Shown piece after piece: positions 8,577 through 16,587 of a stretch of 52,166 nt of DNA (position 1 is its first letter; each line of letters begins with the position of its first letter). The stretch comes from Gemmatimonadota bacterium (GTDB lineage Bacteria > Gemmatimonadota > Gemmatimonadetes > Longimicrobiales > Gaopeijiaceae). The notes under the pieces are model-generated. The model saw only the letters and a list, made by a program, of their open reading frames with translations. It was not told the origin of the DNA and searched no databases. The translations under genes and the position numbers were made by a program. The stretch is from NCBI GenBank assembly GCA_009838975.1, contig VXQO01000135.1, positions 1 to 52,166 of the forward strand, read 5' to 3'.

Positions 8577-11500
8577 GGATTCTCAGGGTCGGGGTTGGCC
8601 ATCGCGCCGACGCGCTCGACCACCAGCTGCGTGGTCAGCGCGCGGTCTCCGAGGAAGATGGTGACGGTGTACGTCCCGGGCTCGACAAGGTTACCCTGGC
8701 CTCCGCCTCGTCGCCTCCCGAAGAGGCCGCCCATCCCCACTCCCGGGCGGATGAGTTCGGCCAGCTCGCGCATCTGCCCGAAGTTCGGGGCGCGCCGCCC
8801 TCCCCTTCCCCCACCCGCGGACTCGCCCGGACGCTCACGGAACGCCTCGGGGTCTCCACCGCCCTGTCCTCCGCGACCGCCTCCGCCGAAGCCGCCGAAC
8901 AAGGTGCCGACATCGGTCTCGCCGGTAAACAGACCGATCTGGCGGCGCAGCGGCTCCTCCTCCCATCCGGCCTCGATCAGCGAATCGGCCACGGCGCGCG
9001 CGCGCTCGGCGATGGCCAGGCTGTCGCGGCGCTCGGAGGGAGACAGCTCCTCGGCCTCGGCGGCCGCGCCCCGCAGGTTCCAGCTCACGGTGTGGAGCCC
9101 CGCTCCCACGGGGCCGTTCAGGGTCTGCACGACCTCGCCGTCAGCGTCGGTTATGGAGACCTCTGCCTGCGGGCCGCGTTGCGCCGCGGGACCGCCGCCA
9201 GGGCCGCCGGGACGCCCGCCGCCGCCCCTCACAGCCTGCCCGGCGCCCCCGCCCCGCTGGCCTCGCGCTGCCTCCGCGGCACCCGCATCGCCACCCGCCT
9301 CCTCGGCCAGCTCCGCAGCGACCTCCTCGCCCACGTAGTAGCTGATCCGACCGGTCGCGCCCGGCGTCGGCCGCGAGAACCAGGCCTGCCCGTACGATTC
9401 GCCGCCCCTCGCAGGCTCGCCGAACTGGTAGGCCGGTGCCGGCTCGAAGGCGGCCGCACCGTCGGCCAGCACGTTGCCCGTCAGGTCCTGGAGCGGTGCG
9501 ATGTCGACGATCCAGATCGAGCGGCCGTGCGTCCCGGCGATCAGCTCGCGGTCGCGGGGATGAATGCGCAGGTCGTGCACCGGCACCGTCGGCAGGCTCT
9601 CCATGAAACGGCGCCAGGAACGGCCCCGGTCCAGCGAGGCGTAGACGCCCAGGTCGGTCCCCACGAAGAGCAGGTTCTCGTTGCGCGGGTCTTCGCGCAC
9701 CACGTGTACGAAATCGGGCGCGCCGGTCGGGAGCCCCGCCGCGATGGAGCGGAAGGAGTCGCCCCCGTCGTCCGACACGAAGACGTACGGCGTGAAGTCG
9801 TTGGTGCGGTGTCCGTCGAAGGAGACGTAGACGCGGTCGGCGTCGTGGCGCGAGGGCTCCACGCGGCTGACGTAGGTGCCCTCCGGCACGCCGTTGAAGC
9901 GCGCGGTGAATTCGATCCACTCACCGCCATCGTTCGGCGAGGTCCAGACGCGGCCGTCGTCGGTGCCGGCGAAGAGGCGGCCCTGAACCAGCGGGGACTC
10001 GGCCAGCGCGGTGATCGTGGCGTGCGTCTCGGCGCCGGTCACGTCGGGGGTGATGCCGCCGGTGGTGCGCGTGCTGATCTCGATCTTCTCGGGGTCGGCG
10101 TAGGAGAGGTCGGGCGAGATGATCTCGAGTTCGTCGCCGAAGCTGGTGCTCTTCACGACGCTGCTTCCGGCCGCGTAGAAGTGGCTGCGGTCGTGAACCG
10201 ACTGGAAGAACGGCGTGTTCCAGTTCCAGCGCATGACGTGGCTCGCGGAGTCGGCGGTCGCCCGGGCCTGCAGCTCGGCGATCCGCGGGGCGCTCTCTTC
10301 GGCCCCGGCCTCCTGCAGCCGCACGATGCTGTCCTGGAGCGGGCGCCAGGCATCTTCCCAGCCGGGCCTTTGCAGCGTCGTGCTCTCACCGGTAGCCAGG
10401 TTCAGGCGCCGCATGTTGCCGCCCTGCGACTCGGCCCAGACGAGGTCCGGATTCCGTGGATCCTGCGCGGTCACGAAGCCGTCGCCGCCGCTGATCGTGG
10501 CCCAATGGTACTGCGAGAGCTGACCGCGCGAGAGTCGGCTGGGACCGCACCACGTGCCGTTGTCCTGCAGCCCGCCGCACACCCGGTACGGCTTGTCCAT
10601 GTTGAACGAGACATCGTAGAACTGGCCCAGCGCCATCGTGTTCAGGTAGCGCCAGTTCCCGCCCTTGTCGTAGGTGATGGCGACGCCGCCGTCGTTGCCG
10701 ACCACGATGCGCTCGGGGTCCACGGGGTCGATCCACATGGCGTGGTGGTCGACGTGGATGCCGTTGGTGGTGGTGCCCGCCGTGCGGCCGCCGTCGTCGG
10801 AGAACTGCACCGGGGTCGACGAGAAGTAGACCCGGTCGGGGTTCTGCGGGTCGACGCGCACCTGCGAGTAGTAGAACGGCCGGCTGTTGGCGTCGTTCAC
10901 CTTCTCCCAGCTGTCGCCGCCGTCCTCGGACCGGTAGAGGCCGTTGCCGCCGGAGCCGTCTTCCTCCTCCTCGGCCTCGACCATGGTGAACATGATATCC
11001 GGGTCGCTTTCGCTGATCGCGATCCCGATCCGGCCCTTCATGTTGGTCGGGAAACCGCCGCCCGCGACCTCGGTCCAGGTGCTCCCGCCGTCGGTCGACT
11101 TCCAGAGCGCGCTTCCGGGGCCACCGCTGTTCAGGAACCAGGGGCCGCGCACGCGCTCCCAGCTGGCCGCGAACAGAGTGCCGGGATCTCCGGGGCGGAA
11201 GGCCACGTCCACGAACCCGGCCTTGTCGCTGATGTGCTTGACCAGTTCCCAGGTCTCGCCCCCGTCGGTCGTGCGGTAGAGGCCGCGCTCGGGGTTGGCG
11301 CCCCAGATGTGGCCCAGCGCGGCGACGAAGACGATGTCGGGATCGAGAGGATGCACGACGATCCGGCCGATCACCTGGGTCTCGCGCAGCCCCTTGAACT
11401 CCCAGCTGTCGCCGCCATCGGTGGACTTGAAGATCCCGCCACCCGGCGAGATCGAGTTGCGCGAATCCTCCTCGCCGGTCCCCGCCCAGATCTGGCTCGG

Positions 11501-11848
11501 GTCGCCCGGCGCGATCGCCAGATCACCCATCGACACCACCCGGGGGTCGTTGAAGATGGAGCGGAAGGTGATCCCGTTGTTCGTGGTCTTCGAGATTCCC
11601 CCGGCGGCCGCGGCCACGTAGAAGGTCCTGGACGGGCTCGGCAGCCCTTCGACGTCGGTCACGCGGCCGCCCATGTTCGTCGGGCCGACGGAGCGCCACA
11701 CGAAGGACTCCCAGACATCGTCCGGGATCTGCTCCGTGAGCTGCGCCGCGGCGGGGGCGGGAGCGTACGCCGCCAGGGCCGTGGAGAGGGCGATGGCAGC
11801 GGTGACGCGTGCCGGAGTGAGTGGAAGGTCGAGGCGGAAGCGATTCAT
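8573..11848 (-). CDS. Large exported VPS10/sortilin-like BNR-repeat protein
   Basis: A 1091-residue secreted beta-propeller protein often annotated as a glycosyl hydrolase, though no catalytic residues can be pointed to. Residues 1-36 are a signal peptide ending APAAAQ. The body starts with FVWRSVGPTNMGGRVTDVEG and holds many Asp-box/BNR units of the kind STDGGSTWTEV, SEDGGDSWEKV and SDDGGDSFRSI. A C-terminal region of about 250 residues contains a Gly/Arg/Pro/Ala-rich insert (encoded around 9170-9300 and 8690-8880) and a final beta domain (VEPGTYTVTIFLGDRALTTQLVVERV). It is the first gene of an operon with ccdA and the redoxin, which may help disulfide handling during export. It is paralogous to the gene at 40240. 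Confidence 0.88.
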   Translation of the reverse strand: MNRFRLDLPLTPARVTAAIALSTALAAYAPAPAAAQLTEQIPDDVWESFVWRSVGPTNMGGRVTDVEGLPSPSRTFYVAAAAGGISKTTNNGITFRSIFNDPRVVSMGDLAIAPGDPSQIWAGTGEEDSRNSISPGGGIFKSTDGGDSWEFKGLRETQVIGRIVVHPLDPDIVFVAALGHIWGANPERGLYRTTDGGETWELVKHISDKAGFVDVAFRPGDPGTLFAASWERVRGPWFLNSGGPGSALWKSTDGGSTWTEVAGGGFPTNMKGRIGIAISESDPDIMFTMVEAEEEEDGSGGNGLYRSEDGGDSWEKVNDANSRPFYYSQVRVDPQNPDRVYFSSTPVQFSDDGGRTAGTTTNGIHVDHHAMWIDPVDPERIVVGNDGGVAITYDKGGNWRYLNTMALGQFYDVSFNMDKPYRVCGGLQDNGTWCGPSRLSRGQLSQYHWATISGGDGFVTAQDPRNPDLVWAESQGGNMRRLNLATGESTTLQRPGWEDAWRPLQDSIVRLQEAGAEESAPRIAELQARATADSASHVMRWNWNTPFFQSVHDRSHFYAAGSSVVKSTSFGDELEIISPDLSYADPEKIEISTRTTGGITPDVTGAETHATITALAESPLVQGRLFAGTDDGRVWTSPNDGGEWIEFTARFNGVPEGTYVSRVEPSRHDADRVYVSFDGHRTNDFTPYVFVSDDGGDSFRSIAAGLPTGAPDFVHVVREDPRNENLLFVGTDLGVYASLDRGRSWRRFMESLPTVPVHDLRIHPRDRELIAGTHGRSIWIVDIAPLQDLTGNVLADGAAAFEPAPAYQFGEPARGGESYGQAWFSRPTPGATGRISYYVGEEVAAELAEEAGGDAGAAEAARGQRGGGAGQAVRGGGGRPGGPGGGPAAQRGPQAEVSITDADGEVVQTLNGPVGAGLHTVSWNLRGAAAEAEELSPSERRDSLAIAERARAVADSLIEAGWEEEPLRRQIGLFTGETDVGTLFGGFGGGGRGGQGGGDPEAFRERPGESAGGGRGGRRAPNFGQMRELAELIRPGVGMGGLFGRRRGGGQGNLVEPGTYTVTIFLGDRALTTQLVVERVGAMANPDPENP

Positions 11849-11920
11849 CTGGCTCTCCGGAGGGCGGGGTCTTTCGGTCGCTTAAAGTGGACACGCCGGG
11901 ACGGGAGCACGTTACAGCTC

Positions 11921-12877
11921 TTAGCTCCAGTACCCGATCATCTTGTAGACCAGTCGGGCCACAAGGAAATCCGGCGCGGTCATGCCGGGGATCGGGGCTA
12001 GTTCGACCACATCGGCGCCGACCACGCGCCGCTCGGTGAAGACGCGCCGCAGGAGCGCGAGCGCCGGATACCACTGGCCGCCCCCAGGCTCCGGGGTGCC
12101 CGTCGAAGGTACCAGCGACGGATCGAAAAAGTCGATGTCGAAGGTGATGTAGACCGGGTCGCCGAGGGCGGCCATGGCTTGGTCCATCCAGGCGTCGTCG
12201 CGGGCCACCTCTTCGGCGGTGATCACGGTGACGTTGTCCCGCCGGTTGGCCACTCGCCATTCCTCGCCGCTGATCCCCCGCGCGCCGACGGTGACCAGGT
12301 CCACCCGGTCGACCACGCGGGCCATCGCGCAGGCGTGCGAGTGGGCGCTGCCGTCGTGCGTCTCGCGCAGGTCGAGGTGGGCGTCGAATTGCAGGACGCT
12401 CATCCGGTCAGGGCTCCGGCGCGCGTGGGCGGCGATCGCCGGAGACGAGATCGCGTGCTCACCGCCGAGCATGATCACCCGGCGGCCGGACGCCGCGTCG
12501 AGCACTCGGGCGCACGCGTCCTCCAGTTCGGCCATGGCATGGGCGGCGTCGCCGCGGGTGAGTTCCAGCGCGGGGAAGGTGTAGACGCCGCCGGTCGAGG
12601 GGTCGCGGCCGAGTTCGTGGTCGAAGAGTTCGACGTAGCGCGAGGCCTCGATGATCGCGCGCGGACCCAGGCGGGCCCCGGAGCCCCAGCTGGTGGTGGC
12701 CTCGTAGGGCACGGGCAGGATCCAGGTGGCCGCGCCTTGGGGAGTGGCCGGCGTGCCGTCCAGCCCCAGGAAGACCCGGGGGAGTTCCCAGGGAAGCCCG
12801 TCCAGACCTTCGGGCAGCGAGTGGATGGTGCGCGAGGCGCCCCGGTTGGCGGCGTTCGGGTCCCTGCGGTTGGGCAT
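11921..12877 (-). CDS. speB: Agmatinase/arginase-family ureohydrolase
   Basis: A 318-residue manganese hydrolase that releases urea from agmatine or a related guanidino compound (putrescine pathway). All six metal ligands are visible: His141 in GGEHAIS, Asp165, His167 and Asp169 in FDAHLDL, and Asp247 and Asp249 in FDIDFFDPS. The C-terminal GGQWYPALALLRRVF is typical of agmatinases. The start at 12877 leaves 18 bases after the Fur stop, so it is probably the last gene of the coaE-fur operon. The precise substrate (agmatine, guanidinobutyrate or formiminoglutamate) cannot be decided from sequence alone. Confidence 0.9.
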   Translation of the reverse strand: MPNRRDPNAANRGASRTIHSLPEGLDGLPWELPRVFLGLDGTPATPQGAATWILPVPYEATTSWGSGARLGPRAIIEASRYVELFDHELGRDPSTGGVYTFPALELTRGDAAHAMAELEDACARVLDAASGRRVIMLGGEHAISSPAIAAHARRSPDRMSVLQFDAHLDLRETHDGSAHSHACAMARVVDRVDLVTVGARGISGEEWRVANRRDNVTVITAEEVARDDAWMDQAMAALGDPVYITFDIDFFDPSLVPSTGTPEPGGGQWYPALALLRRVFTERRVVGADVVELAPIPGMTAPDFLVARLVYKMIGYWS

Positions 12878-12895
12878 GGGAAGGGAGTGCCGGGC

Positions 12896-13399
12896 TCAGG
12901 TGGTCTCGATGGGGCAGGTGATGCCCCGGTACTTCACGTTGGCGCCGGATTCCCGGCTCGTACGGCTCAGGCCGAAGATGACGAGCTTGTGGTGCGCGGG
13001 ACGGAACCCGTGCCGGGCCGCGGTCTCTTCGACGATGCGCGCGATTTCCTCGCTGCGGAACTCGATCACCTCGCCGCTGTCGAGACACACCATGTGATGG
13101 TGTATGGGATCACGGGAAAGGCGGTGCTCGAAGCGCTTGAAGCCCTCGCCGAAGTCGTGCTCCTCCACGAGGCCGCTGCGCACCAGCAGATCCAGCGTGC
13201 GATAGATCGTCGCCTTGCCGAGGCGCATCCCGTTTTCCCGCAGATGGGTGTCGATGTCGTCTACGGACTGGTGCTTCGGTGACGAGAACACGGCCTCGGC
13301 CACCGCCGCGCGCTGCTGAGTCACCGGCAACCCCTGCTCGCGCAGATAGCGCGCGAAGAGTCCCACATGGGGATCGATGTCGGCTGGTCCGTACATCAT
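12896..13399 (-). CDS. Fur-family metal- or peroxide-responsive repressor lacking CxxC zinc motifs
   Basis: A 167-residue DNA-binding regulator. The winged helix includes VTQQRAAVAEAVF and the recognition segment KATIYRTLDLLVRSGLV; the hinge and metal region has HHHMVCLDSGEVIEF. In most Fur proteins the last motif contains CxxC and a second CxxC lies near the C-terminus. Here only Cys105 and a late Cys162 remain, so the structural zinc site is altered. Start ATG 13399 overlaps the stop of the upstream gene by four bases (ATGA); ATG 13396 follows directly. The sensed signal (iron, zinc, manganese or peroxide) cannot be told. Confidence 0.9.
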   Translation of the reverse strand: MMYGPADIDPHVGLFARYLREQGLPVTQQRAAVAEAVFSSPKHQSVDDIDTHLRENGMRLGKATIYRTLDLLVRSGLVEEHDFGEGFKRFEHRLSRDPIHHHMVCLDSGEVIEFRSEEIARIVEETAARHGFRPAHHKLVIFGLSRTSRESGANVKYRGITCPIETT

Positions 13400-13875
13400 G
13401 ACCGTCCTTTGACCGCCTCTTCGAACAACTCGTCGCCGAATTCCTTCATGAATGCATCGAACGCGGCCGAATCGCCACCCACCTCCACCAGACGAGGGCC
13501 GCCGAGCGGCGCTGGCCCGCGCCTCACCACGCCCTCCATCACCCGCGGCAACCGGTCGGCGGGAGCGACACCCTGGTCCAGGTAGCGGGCGTCGAGGAAC
13601 AGCCCCTTCCCCGTCCGCCGCGCCGAATACCTGGCCGTGACCAGCCGGCGCGCCTTCTGTCCCTCGAAGGAACTGGCGGCAACCAGTCCCCACTCGCGCC
13701 GACCCCGAATCAGGGGCGGGAAGATCCACAGCCGATCGATCGAAGCGGCCCCGAGGCGCCGCCCCAACTCGTGCACCGTGCGGGGGATCGCCTCGGGCAC
13801 CCCGGGCCCGTCGTCAAGATCGACACTGGGCTGGACCGCCGAGAGTGCGGTGCGCGGCTTCATCCCCGGTTCCAT
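13396..13875 (-). CDS. Unknown cytoplasmic protein coupled to Fur
   Basis: A 159-residue protein I do not recognise. It is soluble and charged. Notable segments are IDRLWIFPPLIRGRREWGL, then SARRTGKGLFLDARYLDQG, and an acidic C-terminus FDAFMKEFGDELFEE. I chose ATG 13875; ATG 13863 has a slightly better purine-rich stretch before it. Its stop overlaps the fur start (ATGA), and it follows the nrnA-like gene by 70 bases, so it is a member of the coaE operon. No motif points to a function. Confidence 0.7.
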   Translation of the reverse strand: MEPGMKPRTALSAVQPSVDLDDGPGVPEAIPRTVHELGRRLGAASIDRLWIFPPLIRGRREWGLVAASSFEGQKARRLVTARYSARRTGKGLFLDARYLDQGVAPADRLPRVMEGVVRRGPAPLGGPRLVEVGGDSAAFDAFMKEFGDELFEEAVKGRS

Positions 13876-13945
13876 TCTGAAAGATATGGCCTTCCCCACG
13901 GTGCCGGTGCGGGCCGGGCCGTTTTGCGCAGGGGACTCGGGCCGT

Positions 13946-14965
13946 TCAGCCCTGAAGCGATCCGGCAGCCATCCGCACCACCCGGTTGATCGCCTTCGCC
14001 AGCGGCCCCGACACCACCGCGGCCGCGGCCTGCGCATGGCCCCCGCCGCCGAGTGCCTTCGCAATGCCATTGACCGCAGTGGGCGCCAACGACCGCAGCG
14101 ACACCTTGATGCGTCCGTCGCTGGTCGTTCGGAAGAGGATCGCCAACTCGACGCCCGCCAGATTCCGCGGTACGTCCACGAAGCCCTCCAGGTCGTCGAC
14201 CGTCGCCCCCAGCCGGTCGAATGCGTCCTTGGGGACCGTCATCCAGGCGACGCGCCCTCCCTCGTGCACCGTCAGGGTGGCGAGCGATTCCCGGAGCAGG
14301 GCGTAGTGACGCGGGTGAAAGCGCGAGTACGCGGCACGGTGCAGTTCCTCGGGGTCCGCGCCGAGTTCCACGAGCCGCCCCGCGATCCGCAGGCACCGGG
14401 GCGTGGTGTTGCGAAAGCGGAAGCCGCCCGTATCCGTCAGGATCGCCACGTACAGCGCCCGTACGATTGTCTCCGTCCACGGTCCCCCCGCGTGCTCGAT
14501 CACGTCGAAGACGAGTTCGCCCGCCGCCGACGCGCGCGTGTCTACGAACCGGACCCCCGCGATCGGCCCATCGCCTGGCGGATGATGGTCGATGACCACC
14601 GTCGGCAGCCCACGGATCATGGACGCGATCCGCCCGATCCGCCGGCGGTCGCCTGTGTCGACGACAACCGCCAGACCGGCCCGCCGGCACCAGGCGGATT
14701 CGGCCGCGCTCTTCGGGGACAGCACCCAATCCGGATCCGGGAGCAGAAAAAAGTAGCTCTCGGGAAAGGGAGTGGGATTGACGAGACGAGCATCGGCGCC
14801 GTGTTCCCGCAGGAACGCCGCGAGCGCGACCGCCGATCCCGCCCCGTCACCGTCAGCGTTCGCGTGCGTCGTGACGACCACGGGATCCGCGCCCAGCAAC
14901 GCCTCGACCACGGCGTCGAGCCGCGCCCGCCGTTCCGGACCGTCCAGGTGCGCGGGCGCCACCAT
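13946..14965 (-). CDS. DHH/DHHA1 phosphoesterase, NrnA-like
   Basis: A 339-residue manganese phosphoesterase of the NrnA type, which degrades nano-oligoribonucleotides and dephosphorylates pAp. The N-terminal DHH domain shows HANADGDGAGSAVAL at 34-48, VVDTGD at 101-106 and VIDHHPP with the DHH triad at 126-128. The C-terminal DHHA1 domain has VSLRSLAPTAVNGIAKALGGGGHAQAAA with its RNA-binding GGGGH. The length fits the family. ATG 14965 was chosen because it lies next to the coaE stop (14968); longer in-frame extension upstream is antisense-like arginine/glycine-rich sequence inside coaE. Confidence 0.9.
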   Translation of the reverse strand: MVAPAHLDGPERRARLDAVVEALLGADPVVVTTHANADGDGAGSAVALAAFLREHGADARLVNPTPFPESYFFLLPDPDWVLSPKSAAESAWCRRAGLAVVVDTGDRRRIGRIASMIRGLPTVVIDHHPPGDGPIAGVRFVDTRASAAGELVFDVIEHAGGPWTETIVRALYVAILTDTGGFRFRNTTPRCLRIAGRLVELGADPEELHRAAYSRFHPRHYALLRESLATLTVHEGGRVAWMTVPKDAFDRLGATVDDLEGFVDVPRNLAGVELAILFRTTSDGRIKVSLRSLAPTAVNGIAKALGGGGHAQAAAAVVSGPLAKAINRVVRMAAGSLQG

Positions 14966-14967
14966 CG

Positions 14968-15570
14968 TCAAACCGTCCCCGACCGGATTCCCGCCAGGAC
15001 CTCCCCGGCCCGCTCCGCAAGACCCTCGCGGGTGCCTCCGTTCTCGATCACGAAGTCGGCACGTTGCCGCTTGAGATCGGCCGACATCTGCGCCGCCATC
15101 ATCGCGTCCACCTCTTCCGCGCTCAGCCCGCGCGTCTCGATCGCGCGGCGCCGCCGTACCTCGGGTGGCGCGTCCACGAGCACCACCACGTCCACATCGC
15201 GCGTGATCCCCGCCTCGAACAGCAGCGGAATCTCCCACACCACCATCCCCTGCCGCGCCGCGCGCTGCGCCGCCGTCCACTCGTCTCTCAGGCGCCTCAC
15301 CTCGGGGTGAACGATCGCTTCCAGCCCGCGGCGCAACCCGTCGTCGCCGAACACGATGCGTCTGACCGCGGCGCGATCCATCGCACCTTCCGCATCCAGC
15401 GCCTCGGGGCCCAGCAGGGACTCGACCCGGTCCAGCCCCGGGGAACCCGGCTTCACGGCCTCGCGCGCCAGCTCATCGGCCGAAACCACCGGCACCCCGG
15501 CTTGCCGCCAGAGTCCCGCCACCGCCGACTTCCCCGCCGCCATGTTGCCCGTAAGGCCCACAACGATCAT
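14968..15570 (-). CDS. coaE: Dephospho-CoA kinase
   Basis: A 200-residue enzyme of the last step of coenzyme A synthesis, phosphorylating dephospho-CoA. The P-loop GLTGNMAAGKS (residues 5-15) differs from the usual GLTGGIGSGKS in the middle but keeps GKS. Further markers are VSADELAREAV, HPEVRRL, VVWEIPLLFEAG and DAPPEVRRRR. Its ATG overlaps the stop of the upstream VTT gene (ATGA at 15567-15570). Length and domain are complete. Confidence 0.94.
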   Translation of the reverse strand: MIVVGLTGNMAAGKSAVAGLWRQAGVPVVSADELAREAVKPGSPGLDRVESLLGPEALDAEGAMDRAAVRRIVFGDDGLRRGLEAIVHPEVRRLRDEWTAAQRAARQGMVVWEIPLLFEAGITRDVDVVVLVDAPPEVRRRRAIETRGLSAEEVDAMMAAQMSADLKRQRADFVIENGGTREGLAERAGEVLAGIRSGTV

Positions 15571-16388
15571 AAGGCCCACCAACCCAGGATCCATGTGACC
15601 CCGGAGGCCACCAGCGAATTGAAGATCACGTTCCCGCAGAGCACGGTGATCATCACGCCCGGCAGCGAGTACCGCATGAACGCGAGCGGGATCACCACGA
15701 GCTCGTTGGGAAACGGGACGAATGCGGCGTAGATAAAGAGCAGTCCGTACGGTAGCATTCGGTGGCGGGAGCGCATGGCCCCAAGCAGCCGCTCCAGGCG
15801 GATCCGCACGTGCCCCAGACGATGCCCGGCCAGATCGCGGGTGGCGTTGCCGACCAGGTACCCCAGGAAATCGCCCCCGGTCATTCCCGCTGCGATCGTC
15901 ACGAGCGTCGGGAAGGGCGCAAGCCCCGATTCGATGAGGAGTGGATAGAAGAGTCCGATCGGGATCGGCGCCACCAGGTTGAACCCGCTCACCACCGACG
16001 CCAGGAACAGCCCTGTGTACCCCGCCCCGGCCACCGTTTCTCTCACAGCCTCGAAATCGGCCGCGCGCACATTCGCCCACACGGTGAAGGCAACCAGCGC
16101 CGCCAGGGCCAGCAACTTGGCCCACAGCGGCACGGCACCCGCCGGCTTCATGCGCCTCCGCATTTCGGCCGACCAGGTGATGAACCGGACGAGTTCTTCT
16201 CGCGGCGGCACGGCATCGGGGTCGCCGTACGCGGTCTCCAGCCGCCACCGCATGTATTCGCGCGAGGGCAGCGGCAGGAACGGCGGCTTCCGGTACCAGC
16301 CCCTCGGCCGGAACGCCCACGCGGCCGACAGCATTACGGGCCAGAGGCGGGGGCGACGCAGCGCCAGCATGAGAAGGGGGCGCAACAT
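15567..16388 (-). CDS. VTT/SNARE-associated (DedA-like) membrane protein
   Basis: A 273-residue inner-membrane protein. After about 105 residues of a basic, Pro/Arg-rich N-terminus with a possible first helix come several membrane segments: PLWAKLLALAALVAFTVWA, then a reentrant-like region TGLFLASVVSGFNLVAPIP, and FPTLVTIAAGMTGGDFLGYLVG. The motif FIYAAFVPFPNELVVIPLAF fits the VTT/DedA family, whose members take part in lipid or small-molecule flipping. ATG 16388 was preferred to further upstream in-frame codons because the hydrophobic N-terminus begins there. It heads the coaE operon. Confidence 0.82.
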   Translation of the reverse strand: MLRPLLMLALRRPRLWPVMLSAAWAFRPRGWYRKPPFLPLPSREYMRWRLETAYGDPDAVPPREELVRFITWSAEMRRRMKPAGAVPLWAKLLALAALVAFTVWANVRAADFEAVRETVAGAGYTGLFLASVVSGFNLVAPIPIGLFYPLLIESGLAPFPTLVTIAAGMTGGDFLGYLVGNATRDLAGHRLGHVRIRLERLLGAMRSRHRMLPYGLLFIYAAFVPFPNELVVIPLAFMRYSLPGVMITVLCGNVIFNSLVASGVTWILGWWAL

Positions 16389-16587
16389 GGGGGTCAGTAC
16401 ATGCCCCTCAGGCGTGGACCGTGGATTCGGCGCATGTCTCAAGGTAGCCGGACGCTGTCCATCCGTCGTCCGGCGGGGCCGGACCACGCTTTGTGAAGAC
16501 CTTTCACCCTCTGCGAAAAACGCTCACGATTAGCCTGCATCCGTGCACAACGCCTACCGCCGACATAACAACCCGGTCCCACGTACC
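16389..16587. other. Divergent intergenic region
   Basis: About 200 bases between the divergent starts of the VTT operon and the DUF255 gene. It must hold both promoters, but I cannot point to convincing -35/-10 pairs. The right half (16490-16545) is richer in A/T, including a GAAAAA run. No open frame or repeat was seen. Confidence 0.5.

Noticed and set aside
9092-12001. Long plus-strand open frame opposite the VPS10/BNR gene
   Set aside because: It is antisense to a gene with signal peptide and many Asp-box repeats; the product has biased composition and no motif.
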